Assembly (NCBI RefSeq): GCF_027596085.1
Contig: NC_072466.1
Span: 21,472,905 to 21,536,904, forward strand
DNA from: Anoplopoma fimbria
Lineage: Eukaryota > Chordata > Actinopteri > Perciformes > Anoplopomatidae
DNA: 64,000 nucleotides
Direction of reading: 5' to 3'
This document shows, piece after piece, positions 51,181 through 64,000 of the stretch; position 1 is the stretch's first letter, and each line of letters starts with the position of its first letter. The position numbers and the translations under genes are program-made. The notes below the pieces were generated by a model, which was not told the DNA's origin, ran no database searches, and saw only the letters and a program-made list of their open reading frames with translations.

Positions 51181-52400
51181 ATAGTGATTTTTTCAAGCCA
51201 TTTGCTAAAATCGAAAAAAGAAATGTAGAAATTTTTGCAAATTTATTAGAAAACTGAAATATCACATGGTCATAAGTATTTGCTCAGTATTGAGTAGAAG
51301 CATAGTACAGCCATGATGGGAATGATGCAACAAGTTTCTCTCACCTGGATTTGGGGATCCTCTGCCATTCTTCCTTGCAGATCCTCTCCAGTTCTGTCAG
51401 GTTGGATGGTGAATGTTGGTGGACAGCCATTTTCAGGTCTCTCCAGAGATGCTCAATTGGGTTTAGGTCAGGGCTCAAGATTTCCGAAGCCACTCCTTTG
51501 TTATTTTAGCTGTGTGCTTCGGGTCATTGTCTTGTTGGAAGGTGAAGGAGTACTCATCTTTCCTTCAATTGCAACCAGTCGTCCTGTCCCTGCAGCTGAA
51601 AAACACCCCCATAGCATGATGCTGCCACCACCATGTTTCACTGTTGGGATTGTATTGGGCATGATGAGTGCTTAGAATTAACGCCAAAAAGTTCAATCTT
51701 GGTCTCATGTGTGGGCTTTATGGCCACTCTGCCATAAAGCCCCGACTGGTGGAGGGCTGCAGTGATAGTTGACTTTGTGGAACTTTCTCCCATCTCCCTA
51801 CTGCATCTCTGGAGCTCAGCCACAGTGATCTTTGGGTTCTTCTTTATAGGCTCTTTTCTCCCACGATTGCTCAGTTTGGCTGGACGGCCAGGTCTAGGAA
51901 GAGTTCTGGTCATCCCATACTTCTTCCATTTAAGGATTATGGAGGCCACTGTGCTCTTAGGAACCTTGAGTGCTGCAGAAATTATTTGTAACCTTGGCCA
52001 GATCTGTGCCATTTTCCTAATGCAGATAAAATATAGCATGTGAGTCCATTAGCTCCTTGGGCAGTTCCTTGCGTCATGATTCTCATTTGTTCTGACATGC
52101 ACTGTGAGCTGTAAGGTCTTATATAGACAGGTGTGTGCCTTTTTCCTAATCAAGTCCAATCAGTTTAATTTTAGACTCCAATGAAATGAACCATCTCAAG
52201 GAGGATCAGAAGAAATGGACAGCATGTGAGTTAAATATGAGTGTCACAGCAAAGGGTCTGAATATGAGTGATATTTCAAAAATTCAAGATGGGTTGCTTG
52301 TTGCGAAAAAAAAGAACTTTTTCGATTTTAGCAAATGGCTGCAATGAAACAAAGAGTGAAAAATTTAAAGGGGTCTGAATACTTTCCGTACCCACTGTAT
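51181..52400 (-). mobile_element. Decayed Tc1-type DNA transposon
   Basis: Cut-and-paste transposon of the Tc1/mariner superfamily. The inner ends are inverted: GCCATTTGCTAAAATCGAAA at 51197-51216 and its reverse complement near 52339-52318. Between them the minus strand encodes transposase pieces in order: helix-turn-helix region, GRPAKLSNRG, the [17 protein letters not shown] block, [11 protein letters not shown] and DLNPIEHLW. Internal deletions remove segments between them, so it cannot make an active enzyme. Confidence 0.9.
51638..52039 (-). pseudogene. Tc1 transposase N-terminal remnant
   Basis: A 133-codon frame. The stretch ALKVPKSTVASIILKWKKYG is the second DNA-binding helix region of fish Tc1 transposases, followed by the GRPAKLSNRG hook-like motif. 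After LYGRVA the frame jumps straight to ETKIELFGVN, so about 40 residues including the first catalytic segment's surroundings are deleted. The family protein is about 340 residues. The remaining catalytic pieces lie downstream (toward 51400) in other frames. Confidence 0.9.
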
Positions 52401-52463
52401 ATATATATATATATATATATATACACCACAGTACTCAAATCTTTGCAGTTAGGGATTATAATG

Positions 52464-53377
52464 AAACAGAAAACTGGCTTCTTATACTATTATCATTATT
52501 GCTAGTTACTACATATCTCCTTTTAATGGTACATCAATGAACCAGTTTATTAATTAATTACAAATTTAAAGATAACCACGATTTAAGGGATGCACAAATA
52601 AGTGAAAATTAACATTTATTCTGCAAAGCTGAGGGCTCAGCTCTAAAGGGAATTTGTTTTTGCATGGAAAGTTGATATACAACGTGTAATTGAAGCAGTA
52701 ACATAGAAGAAGCTAGATTGTAAAATTAAAAATGTGCAATTTATTTTCATTTTCATTTTGAATTTGGCATGTTTCCAATGCCAATGACTCACTAGACTGG
52801 AGTTGTTTTCATTTCAGATCGCAAGTTGTGGTTAAAGAGATGAGACAAGAAATAATTAAGACAATGGAATCTAAAACATAAAAAAATGCAAGATCCAACT
52901 CCTCCAAAATCTAAAGCATGATAATACAACAAGAAGAAGTGCCCTAAATCAAAAGATGAACAGAGAGATTAGTCTACACTATATGTGGTGTATGAATGAC
53001 AAGCTGGTCTCAAAATAAGTAATTCGTTTCATAGTAAAATCTTGTTCCTTTAATCTATTTCTATTTCTGTAATGAAGGCTACCTGAACGTTCCTACAGGT
53101 ACTGACCTGGTGTTTTCTCTTATTGTTCTTCATTGAATCAGTGCATAATAAATCAGGCCAAAACATATGAGAACCATTCTTCTTCACTGACTGCAATTTA
53201 GCATGAACGGAAGACTGCAATTACCAAATGCATTAGTTTAATGTTGGCACATTGTGAATGAAATCAAAGCTGTGCAGTGTGGGAAACATCAAGAACAACA
53301 GTCTTGGCAGATGGTTGAGCATTCAGAGATCAGATTTCGAGGATGTACTTCTTTCTTGGTACATGGCTTTCCCCGTC
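52464..53377. other. AT-rich stretch without a gene
   Basis: Nothing recognised. The frames are short and AT-rich. Confidence 0.4.
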
Positions 53378-53808
53378 GTATCCCTGTTGATTTATTTGCA
53401 ACCGATAAACAGAAGTGACCATATTTGGAATGCGGAGGAATGGCGTAGAGATGCCATATACGACTCTGGTAGGGGCAGTAACCTGTCAATCATAGTAAGC
53501 CCGCCCTAAAGCATCCCCTGCTTTATGGTCTATTTGACTCTAAATGGACCATAATTTACTAAATGAACATCATGCTGTATTGAAGAAGACTTGAAACTAG
53601 AGATTGAGACCATAAACTCCTGTTTACAATGGCTACTGAGGGAATAAACCAAGAGTAAATAAATCAAGAGAGAAGTTTCTCATAGACTTCTATACAATCT
53701 GACTTATTTTTGCAACCAGAGGAGTCGCCCCCTGCTGGTCAGTAGAGATAATGCAGGTTTTAGGAAACTTCAGCATTGGCTTCACTCAGCAGAACAGGAA
53801 GTTGCTGC
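53378..53808 (+). repeat. Dispersed repeat family 1, copy 3
   Basis: Matches 1600-1965 and 55905-56350 over most of its length, including CCATATTTGGAATGCGGAGG, CATCATGCTGTATTGAAGAA and GAGGAGTCGCCCCCTGCTGG. An extra AAGAGTAAATAAATC near 53650 is a small local duplication. Confidence 0.85.
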
Positions 53809-53819
53809 CTTGAACTACA

Positions 53820-54065
53820 CTTGCAAAGATGCGCCATATTTTTCTCGCAGGCCAATCAGAACACCCGGGAGGGCTATTAAAGAGACAGACGCTAAAACGG
53901 ATCGTCTCAGACAGAGTGTGAATACGGGGCTATTCAGAGAGCGAGTATAAGAAAAATAATGGATCATTTTGAACATAATAGCATTTTAACATGTTCTTGT
54001 GGAAACTCGAAATACTAGTATGAACCCGAAAATGAACACGATATGTCTTCAGATCAATCCCAAAG
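53820..54065 (+). repeat. Dispersed teleost repeat (GCCAATCAGAAC type)
   Basis: Contains GGCCAATCAGAACACCCGGG, AGACGCTAAAACGGATCGTC and GAACCCGAAAATGAACACGA, in the order of a repeat I know from spiny-rayed fish. It abuts the family-1 copy. Confidence 0.55.
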
Positions 54066-55904
<1,839 letters not shown>

Positions 55905-56350
55905 TTACCATAGAAGTGGACTTAATCATTGTGACTTCCCCCATTGGTTTGTGGACTGCTGTTTCGAAGCCTCAAGTTTGGCAATTTCGCCGTCGCCATC
56001 TTGGATTATGGCCGCTGCCATGTTTTTTTGCAGCCAATGAACGGAAGTTACCATATTTGGAGTGCAGAGGAGTGACGTAGAGACGCCGTATACGGCTCTA
56101 GTTGCGGCCATAAACTAAATGGACCATAATTTACCAAATGAACATCATGCTGTATTGAAGAAGACTTGTGTTTACAATGTTTACTGAAGGAATAAATTAA
56201 GAGAGAAGTAGCATCATTTTCTCATAGACTTCTATGTAATCTCACTTCTTTTTGCAACCAGAGGAGTTGCCCCCTGATGGTCAGTAGAGAGAATGCAAGT
56301 TTTAAGACACTTCCGCATTGGCTTCACTCTGCAGAACCGAAGGTTCCCAC
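55905..56350 (+). repeat. Dispersed repeat family 1, copy 4 (longest 5' part)
   Basis: Includes the upstream region GCCGTCGCCATCTTGGATTA that the other copies lack or have lost, then CATCATGCTGTATTGAAGAA and GAGGAGTTGCCCCCTGATGG. An internal deletion removes the GAAACTAGAGATTGAGACC block. Confidence 0.85.
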
Positions 56351-58890
56351 CTGGGCATTACTCATCTGCATTATTTGAAAAGAGAAAAAGATGGTGATGG
56401 TTTAAGACCCTAAAGAGACACAGTGTATTTATACAAAGATATGTGATGGCCAATAACAAAGGGAAGTGGGAAGTTGTCTTCCAGTAGATGAGGAAAAGTA
56501 ATGAGACCAGGTCTGCAACTGTATTTTGGTGCGGTTGGTAAAATGTTTTCCCGAGCCAAAGGTGAAGTTCTCAGGTTGTTTGTTTTTTGACCCATGAAAA
56601 ACCTAAATATATTTAATGCAGGGTTCCAATGCATCCTGGAGAACATGCAAACAACTTTTACAGTCATGGAAAATGGGAAAAATAAATAAAATGTCCTGGA
56701 AAATCTTGTGTTGTCCTAAAAAAATGATTTAAACATTTTTCTTTTTTCCTATAGCAGAGAATGAACTACTAAGCTCCAGATCTGCCATCTGAAAGGGCTA
56801 AATTATGTTCAGGATCATATTGATATTCAAATGGTAGTTTATGGACCGCAGTATATTGAATGGGCTGTTATGATGTGGAAATGCTGTCACAAAACATGTA
56901 TTTGACCAAAACTCAAGAATTCTTATGCTAATTATGACAATTTCACACAAAGGCACAAACCTTTTCTCGGCAAACTGCGCAATAGTAGTCTTGAGATTGG
57001 CCTACATCCTCCAATGCCACCCAACTAAACTGTTTCCATGATATATGGTAATAAAAAATGCTTGCATGCGCTTCAGCTCATAATCTTTTACCACCTGCCA
57101 TGTTCTAGCGAGTTCTCGATCGATACTACATGTTCAACTGTCAACAGAGATGAGAGGGACGTGAGATGGATCACTCCTTTGCTACTTCTAACTTCTGCTC
57201 CTGAAAAAATAACGTGTTTCATTATTTTATTTTTACTACTTCCAGATCAGGCAGGTGAGTAGCTAGATTTATTAGCCTGAAGTGACATTTTACTTAATCC
57301 GGGCAATCTTGCAATCCTTATTATTGACACCTGCTTTTTGCCTTAATTGAATTAAAGGAATAATTTTGCATCAAAATTGCCTCTTAAACGTTCCACCACT
57401 CTGGTTTACCGATCTGCCACTAGGGAAACAAAGGAGAGAAGAAGAAAGACACTTTCATGTTGTCAAACATGTCATGTGTTTTGTGTTCAGGGTGTGTGCG
57501 CGTTTTATTTGTTACAGTTTCCTTTGTTCATCCGTGCTGCACAGTTTATCTCTGCCGTTCGTTCAGTGTTTCCTTTTGTCCTGTAATTAATGTAACCAGC
57601 GTTCTGTTTTATCTCGCTATCTTAACTCGTGGAATATTAGGCGAGAGAGAAAACTCCAGTCGCAAAGTGTGAGACGGAGGGAGAGGAGGCTATGAGAGAG
57701 GTGAAATGCCCGTTCGTATTGGACGTTCGAGTGTGTGTGTTTGTGGAGGGGAGAGCAGCTGCAGAGGCCCCGGTTCCAGTCTTGCTGGCGCACAGCTCTC
57801 CACAGGGAGCGGGAAGGGCTCCAAGTGCCCTGGGCTCGACTCTAACCGGCCCCAGAACCAGACAACACACACACACACACACACACACACTCTCACACTC
57901 ACACTCACACTCATACACATGCATACATACCCCACTTAACATGCATACATGCCTCCAACCTGTAGCGCCCTGTCACTTACTTGTTTTCTGCCTTACTTCC
58001 TCTTTACTTAAGTATTTCTGGCCCACTGTATCATTTTTAGTTCAATTCAGCAACCTTTCTTGCCGTGGATTAGCATCCACGAAGAATAGGCTAAAGGGGG
58101 AACAATTTAGCTGAGCAACAGAGTAGATGGTGTATAATCTATTTTACGTGCACATAGTTCAGCTATCTGGAGCCAGAAAGTCTTTTTAGTCTTTTTAGCT
58201 CCCTCCTACCCAGCTCTCTACCCCAGAGGGCCCTTCAAGAGCCCACTTGTCCTTCAGTGAGATGACACACAGGATGAAGTCACTCCATTTGCCTTGGCAC
58301 TGGCATTTTTGTTTCAGCCACTGTAGTGACGTGCCAAGGGCTGTGTTCTCACAGCAGGGCATCGTGCCCAGTGCTCTCTCAGAGGGACAAGGCCATAAAA
58401 ACTCAAAGTGTCCTCTGTGTAGCACGACACATTGCAGGGTAGGACAAAGTGTGTCGAACTCAAGCGGGGCAGGAAACATTTTTCATGTTGTCTGTCATCC
58501 GCAGGGGCTAAGTACTTTGAACAATTCATCTACAGTTTATTGGCATTTAAACAGAATAGGGTATGGTTGGCTAAATGATGGCTAATTGGTGGTAGTTGTA
58601 ATACTGGCTCTAGTTGCATTTGTTGATCCTGTTCCAAGTTGGTAAATAATGTGATTTATTCAAACAAATTTCTTATTGAACCTTCTTCTTCTTTTTTAAT
58701 TAAATGTAATAGTACAAAACATTCAGATACCCATTTAGATTAATGCAAAAATGTTGTATTTTATAGTTCTGATGCCCTGTTGCCTGAAATAAGCAAATCT
58801 GCTAACGTCAGAAGAAAAATGTGAAAGTCTTGTATGAAATGTATGAAATTAGGTACTTCAAACTTAAACGTGTTTTATGCAGGCGTTATG
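56351..58890. other. Gene-free stretch with one microexon-like signal
   Basis: Mostly AT-rich. 57670-57950 is GC-richer and ends in a CA/CACTCA repeat (about 57865-57912). 58190-58520 is nonrepetitive sequence with overlapping frames on both strands and no family match. Confidence 0.35.
57246..57254 (+). other. Possible 9-nt microexon (ATCAGGCAG)
   Basis: A long pyrimidine-rich run ending TACTACTTCCAG (to 57245) is followed by only nine bases and then GTGAGT (57255-57260). Both splice signals are strong and the length is a multiple of three, as in neural microexons. It may equally be a chance pair, or a donor for a longer exon starting near 57107 after TTCTAG. Confidence 0.2.
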
Positions 58891-59110
58891 CTGTCCGGTC
58901 ATGTATCTGTCCATCCGTCTGGTCCATTCTCATGAACGCAATATGTGAGCAAGACCTGGAGGAAATTTCTTCAGCTTTAGCCCAAACATCCGCCTGAACC
59001 CAAGGATGAGTCGCTGTGACCTTACAAGACACATTTTTGGACATAAATCAAGAATGAATTTGCTAATAATGACAATTTCAAACAAAAGTCTAACTGGATA
59101 AAATTAAGGA
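58891..59110 (+). repeat. Dispersed teleost repeat (GTCCGGTCATGTATCTGTCC type)
   Basis: Contains GTCCATTCTCATGAACGCAA, GGAGGAAATTTCTTCAGCTT and CCCAAGGATGAGTCGCTGTG, in the order of a repeat common in fish. Noncoding. Confidence 0.5.
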
Positions 59111-59444
59111 GTGAAGGCACTTTTGACAGACATGGATGTAAACTGCAACACGACTGTTTGTCCAAGGAATACCACACACCATCTACGGTTTTCAATCAAC
59201 CCAGAACTTGGCAAGGCCAATGCTGACTTTTTTAAAGAATGCTTAAGCCCTGTAGTTCGAAGTCACTGAGCAACTACTTCCTCACCCAGCCATGCTACAC
59301 TGTACTGCAGTCCAACCGTCAAGTGCAGCTTGATCCAAGAAGCCACGATGGAGCCAGTTCTCTGTAAAGATGTAGACATCAGACATCCAGGAGAATGCTT
59401 CGGTAATAGTGAAGCCTTAGAACCAAGCTGGGTTAGCTTAGCTT

Positions 59445-59732
59445 CCGGGCTCAGTGGTAGAACGGGTCGTCCTTCAATCAGAGGATCGGTGGTTTGAACA
59501 GCTAATTCCATGTCCATGTGTCCTTGGGCAAGACACTTAACCCTGAATTGCTCCCATGGACTGTGCCATCCTTGTATGAATGGGTATGATTGTTAGGTAG
59601 TTCTGATGGGCAGGTGGCACTTGCATGCTAGCCCCTGCCATCAGTGTGTGAATGAGGGAATGATGAAATGTAGTGTTAAAGCGCTTTGAGTGGTCGGAAG
59701 ACTAGAATAGTGCTACAAGTATATTTACTATC
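59445..59732 (+). mobile_element. tRNA-derived SINE, near full length
   Basis: The A box GGGCTCAGTGG is at 59447-59457 and a B-box-like GGTTTGAACAGC at 59491-59502, the spacing of a tRNA promoter. The body has GTCCTTGGGCAAGACACTTA, CATCAGTGTGTGAATGAGGG and AAAGCGCTTTGAGTGGTCGG. The end is AGAATAGTGCTACAAGTATA. This is a fish SINE, not a functional tRNA. Confidence 0.8.
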
Positions 59733-61369
59733 CCGCTTTTGGTGGCGTTTGGTCCGGACAGCCTGGCTCGCTGGTTGGAAGTTGTCTTTGCGAGTGATCG
59801 TCTCAAGGTCCGATACGAGTACCTGTACTTCTTAAGAGGTTAGCGTAGGTTGAGCCCCAATGTGATAAAACAATAATAAGCATCTCTGATATACACATAG
59901 TTATTTAGATATATTTAAAAGTCAGAGATTAAGGTGTTAGATATTTGATTCATTTTGACTTTTTTTCCCTAAAGGTTTTAAAGCTTGTCAGATCTAAAAG
60001 CAGATTCATTACTGGAGTCAGTTTCAATAAAATGATACTTAACTGGAACACTAGATAGATGGCTTGTTGTAACTTTATACCTTAACCTCAAGGGTCGGAA
60101 CGCCGACAGTCCCTGAGATATTGCTAGGCATTCCCTGAGCTTACAACCAACATATATTGCATGCTGGTTATTTTCTAATGTTTGTTTTAATAAAAGAAGC
60201 TAACAGCAGCCCTGAAATGGTTAGAGGAATTCTTTTGGTACTTACAGTAGAAACAACTTCGTATAGAGCAAGCAAAAACCAGTCGTTTGTGGGGGTTGCA
60301 GCTGGGGTGAATGAGATACCAAGAGCCACAGAACAGACTCATGAATGTCTTTTGTGGTGAGCTTGTGTGATATTCTGATGGTTGGACACAAACAACACTA
60401 TGTACTGTTGGAATAGCTCTACAGTGGATAAGATCTAAACACTTGATGGAAAACAGTCCCACACAAAAACAGCGGAAGAGAGCATGTGATGAACGTCCTG
60501 CGGAGTGAAGTTTAGCCCGTATATTAAGCTCATCTGTCCGCGATAAGATCGGCAACATGGAGCTCCTCAGAGCAGATGATGACTGAGATGGGGAAGGCGC
60601 TTTGTAGTGGCCTGGAAGTCAAGGAGAAGTTTCTCCTCTAGCCTCGTCTGCATTCCAGCTGCTGACTGTGGTGACACTTCAGCGACACTTCAGCTTCCAT
60701 ATTTCTTTTATGTCCGGAGTTTGCGTTTGGAGAAAGAAAGAGTGTTTTTTATCTCTTCTCCCACGTCTCCTTCCCTTCATCTGTCCCTCTTTCTCACAGC
60801 TTGTTCCCTTAAACCCTCCTTTGTTTCGTCCTTCCCCACATCTCAACTTCTATCTCAGTATTTCTGACTGCCAAAAGGTTTATGACAGCAGGATGTGATC
60901 TCACACCTCCTCCAACATTTTCAACCACGCACACAAAAAAAAGCATTTTTCCCTTTTTCTTCTCCATGGCCATCTAGTCCCCCACCGTCGGAGGCCCCCG
61001 GAGGCCACCGGAGAAATCTGACACACAGATGCGATCTTTCAACTTTTATCAGTTTTTCTTCGGAGACATTTCTGCTCCAGATTCAGAACTGTCAGACATT
61101 ATGTGAGCCAGACTTTTATTTACTGCCTCAAAATGCCTTTGCATTTTTTCTTGAACCCACCCAAAAGAATCTGTTTCAGTGAACACAGTACTTAGAATAT
61201 TTACACCGTTTTATCTTGCCGTCAGAGAGTTCTTTGCCACTTGGAACTGAACTGAAAGGGAAACAGTAAAGATAATTTTAAAATATCGCACACTTAAACT
61301 GATACCATTGCGGCACTTTACTTTCCATTCACTTACTATGAAGAAGTACCTCATACAACCCCACTTCTT
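59733..61369. other. Gene-free stretch
   Basis: 60560-61200 is moderate-GC, nonrepetitive sequence with overlapping frames and no family match, possibly conserved noncoding. The rest is AT-rich. Confidence 0.35.
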
Positions 61370-61700
61370 AACTTTTAAAGTATCCCTTTAACAGATGTTG
61401 CATTAAATTTAATGTGATGCAATCAAGCTCAATTTAGTTAAAATGTCAGTAAATTGGAACGTTTTTTATGATGTCTTAAAATGTAATCTTGTAAATAATA
61501 GTTTTTGCCAAGAAAACTTCATACTAAATACAGTTTTTGAAGGAGATGTATATAAAATAGATATTCGAGACGGAACTTTGACCTGTTTAGCTTTCTAACA
61601 CTAGCTCTCAGTGTTTATGGTTTTGTTTTTTACGGTGGTATCAAATTGGGTATCAAGAATCAAGGAATTTCACTGGTATTAATATCGACTACTACACTTT
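61370..61700 (+). repeat. Dispersed repeat family 3, copy 3
   Basis: Shares GATGTTGCATT, AATGTAATCTTGTAAA and TTTGAAGGAGATGTATA with copies at 32215-32870 and 36030-36780, and ends with TATCAAGAATCAAGGAATTT-type words. Confidence 0.55.
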
Positions 61701-63460
61701 TGGTATTGTGACATCCCTAGTAGGATTAAGTGGCATCTAGCGGCTAAACTGTACACCCCTCATCCCTCCCTTTCTAAGCATGGCAGAGAACTGACGGTGG
61801 CCTTAAGGCAGATGAAGATAAAAACATAAAAGGCTCTCTAGAGCCAGTGTTTAGTGTGTCCGTTCTGGGCTACTGTACACAAATGGCCGTATAATATGAT
61901 GGGCTCCGAGGAAGAGAACACACTTCCTGAAAGATTCATTCTAAGCTAATTAAAACACAATGATTCTTAGTTTCAAGTGATTACAAACTAATTAAAACAT
62001 AATGATGAATGCTATATTCCATTTCCGCCACGCTGGTCCTTTAAGTCAGTTATCAAGATGAAATTACAAACATTCTCTGGTTCCTGCTCCTCAAATGTGA
62101 AGACTCGCATATTAAAAAAAATAAATGTTATACTGATTTTTAGTATCATTTTAGTCATTGGTTGGACAAAACAAGCAATTAGGAGTTTTATAGATTTAAC
62201 GATTAATGGATTAGTTGCAGTAACAAAATTACAGTTAGTTGGCCCTTATCATAATGAAATTGATCACCGTGCCATCTGTGACCCAAAAATTCTGAATGCT
62301 AGCAACATTTGGGTGTTACATAATGTATATAATGTTAGTGTTTGTTAGATTAGCAACAGCTTTTTGTGACCATGCATCCTTGCATATACTACTGTTAACA
62401 TAAAGAAGTGTTTGTTGAGTAGGGGCAGGAGGGGGGGTGGTGTCGAGTGTAAGAAATGCTTCTGGTTTTTTGTATGTTTGTGCAGATCCTCAAAGGCTGT
62501 TCCCGTCCTTATGAGCAAACGCTAACTTTGGTTCCCCTCAAAGAGGAACTCCATTCCATTAATTCACACACACAAACATCTGTCCACCAAATTCCTCTTA
62601 AACAGCCCTTTTGTGCGAGTCGTCGGTCTCTCTGTCCTCTCTGCACATCCGTCCATCTGCCTCTTATCCTCCCTGTCCTTGTGACTTTCCCTCTTTCCGT
62701 CCTGCATAACTTTCCCGTGCGCCCTGATTGTGTCCGAGATCAAACCAGGGCTGTTCAAACAAATTAAGATCTCTTTTCTCCCTCTTTGCCGACGCTCCTC
62801 GTTTGCCGGACTCTTCCTTTGCTCCCCCTCCCCCCCCTCTCCTCTACTTGATAAGAACCCTGCGTTTGCATACCACCACTCTCCCTTCTTTACTTTCTCC
62901 TCTCTTGGTCCATCCCTCCCCACCCCTCGCCCTCTGAAAGACAACAGATAGACGAGTTGTGATTGAAGTGTGTCTTTTCCCAGAGTAGGAAGTTGCTCGG
63001 ACACTTGAAAAAAAATGGAAGGTGGAGAGCAGGGGGAAGAAAGACCGGGTCGATCTTTTTTGAAGAACGACAAAGGCTGCTCCAAAGCCCCTAACGCCAT
63101 GTGAAATCCTAAAGAAAACCAGCCGTAATTAGAAGGCTTCCCTTTGTGCCAAAAGTGTGCATGTTTTAATGTGCTAAAGCAACAGCAGTGAAACAACAGG
63201 CCTCTGTTTCTAATTTTTAAACATGGTCTTGTTCCTTTGCCAAATACTTGCAGCTGGCCAATACTGATTCCGCATGCAAATCAAAAACCTTCACTTTGGT
63301 GTTTGGCTCATATTAAAAAAACTAATATATAAATAATGCAGATTCTAAAGGCAGATTTTACAATCAAAGATGGTGATCGACGTTTCATGACGAAAACCTT
63401 TTCCCCCGAGCCAGAGAGGAGAATTTTGCAGTAAAGACTATGTAAGTGCTCAAGAGATTC
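61701..63460. other. Gene-free stretch
   Basis: 62440-63200 is nonrepetitive with pyrimidine-rich parts (CCTCCCCCCC at about 62828). The 210-codon minus-strand frame at 62564-63196 reads through the purine-rich complement of these and matches no family. The remainder is AT-rich. Confidence 0.35.
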
Positions 63461-63469
63461 ATGGTGCCA

Positions 63470-63950
63470 AGATGATGAATCTCAATGGGGTTTTTCTTGC
63501 TCCATTAGGTTCACATTATTTATTTGCATACGCCTATTGGATGGATTACCATGACATTTGGCACACTAACATTTCACTAGAACTGTCAAAATGTAATATT
63601 ACCACCAAATTTCACCCATTCTTTGTCTTGTTTTGGAGATCAGCCACAGAAAAAAATTATTTATATTTATTTATTTATATCAGGTCAGATTTTTTAATAC
63701 CTCTAGTACTTTTTTTCTCTCGATTAAAAACTAATGATTTTCCCATCAGCCTGAGCTACACTTTGTGTTTTTGCACTGTTGGCAAATGTTAGCATTTTGA
63801 CGCGCTCAACTAATGGTGAGCATGGTTAACATTATACATGCTAAACATCACTATGTTGGCATTGTAATTGTGAGCCGGTTAGCATGCTCACGTTAGCATT
63901 TAGCTCAGCAGTGCAGAGCTGCTAGCTCTATAACAAGTCCTTTTGATTTG
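63470..63950 (+). repeat. Dispersed teleost repeat family 2 (TTAGC-rich type), copy 3
   Basis: Contains GGATGGATTACCATGACATT, CCCATCAGCCTGAGCTACAC, ACATGCTAAACATCACTATG, GTTAGCATTTAGCTCAGCAG and CAGAGCTGCTAGCTC. It is the most complete of the three copies seen. Confidence 0.7.
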
Positions 63951-64000
63951 TATGTTATCCCGACAATTTATCTTGCCATCGCTTGATAATAAAAAAGACG

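Larger units (their letters stand above)
51100..52463. repeat. 41-bp perfect inverted repeat bracketing the Tc1 relic
   Basis: 51100-51140 is the exact reverse complement of 52423-52463 (CATTATAATCCCTAACTGCA through GATTTGAGTACTGTGGTG). Inside each arm lies a TA/TG-rich run (51141-51180 and 52398-52422), then the Tc1 ends. Confidence 0.95.

Noticed and set aside
59445..59515. tRNA gene
   Set aside because: A and B boxes are present, but the body continues into SINE sequence and the anticodon arm and acceptor stem do not form a proper tRNA. The same holds for 6640-6711.
62564..63196. 210-codon minus-strand frame rich in Lys, Glu and Gly
   Set aside because: It reads the complement of pyrimidine-rich sequence, which suppresses stops. 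Overlapping plus-strand frames are equally open, and there is no family match.

Overview
The window is vertebrate nuclear DNA, almost certainly from a percomorph-type teleost fish. The evidence is a recognisable intron-split vertebrate homeobox gene, very long CT and CA/GT microsatellites, a Tc1-type transposon relic, L2-like LINE fragments, tRNA-derived SINEs, and several repeats I recognise as widespread in spiny-rayed fish. Nothing bacterial, viral or organellar was seen. Most of the open reading frames over 60 codons are chance or microsatellite frames.

Left end (1-6,310), minus strand: the 5' part of hmbox1, which encodes a telomere-binding and transcriptional regulatory homeobox protein. 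The first large coding exon is 3350-4012. It carries the HNF1-like N-terminal dimerisation region and a Ser/Thr-rich linker, and stops at a consensus donor. The remaining exons (POU-specific-like domain and homeodomain) lie outside the window, beyond position 1. A likely 5' exon (5983 to about 6200) has a near-perfect donor, a YY1-like site, and two opposed ZNF143/SBS-like motifs at the promoter. Spliced as predicted, this exon would extend the HMBOX1 frame upstream in frame.

6,300-16,600 is dense in repeats. It holds a SINE with target-site duplication, a perfect 39-bp-arm palindrome starting at that duplication, a B-A'-B' segmental duplication, a LINE 3' tail, a 32-bp minisatellite, the end of a LINE ORF2 carrying a second fold-back palindrome, and two weak candidate 5'-UTR exons of an unidentified plus-strand gene.

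16,600-64,000 is gene-poor. Long single-copy-looking stretches, some with the texture of conserved noncoding sequence, alternate with repeats. The repeats include an L2-like LINE with a nested SINE (26.6-28.9 kb), very long CT and CA/GT microsatellites (29.2, 30.1, 35.5, 37.4, 43.6, 45.5, 55.1 kb), a terminal-inverted-repeat element with an internal 22-bp minisatellite (41.6-42.5 kb), a decayed Tc1 element bracketed by a 41-bp inverted repeat (51.1-52.5 kb), several recurring dispersed families, and a SINE at 59.4 kb. Candidate exons at 11.6, 15.8, 41.2 and 57.2 kb could belong to one or more long-intron genes, but no protein family could be recognised in them.

No wholly new multi-gene system was found. 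The most unusual sequence is a set of short, perfect fold-back duplications beside mobile elements, together with the in-frame upstream extension of hmbox1. All repeat-family statements rest on memory and on copies compared within the window, not on a database search.
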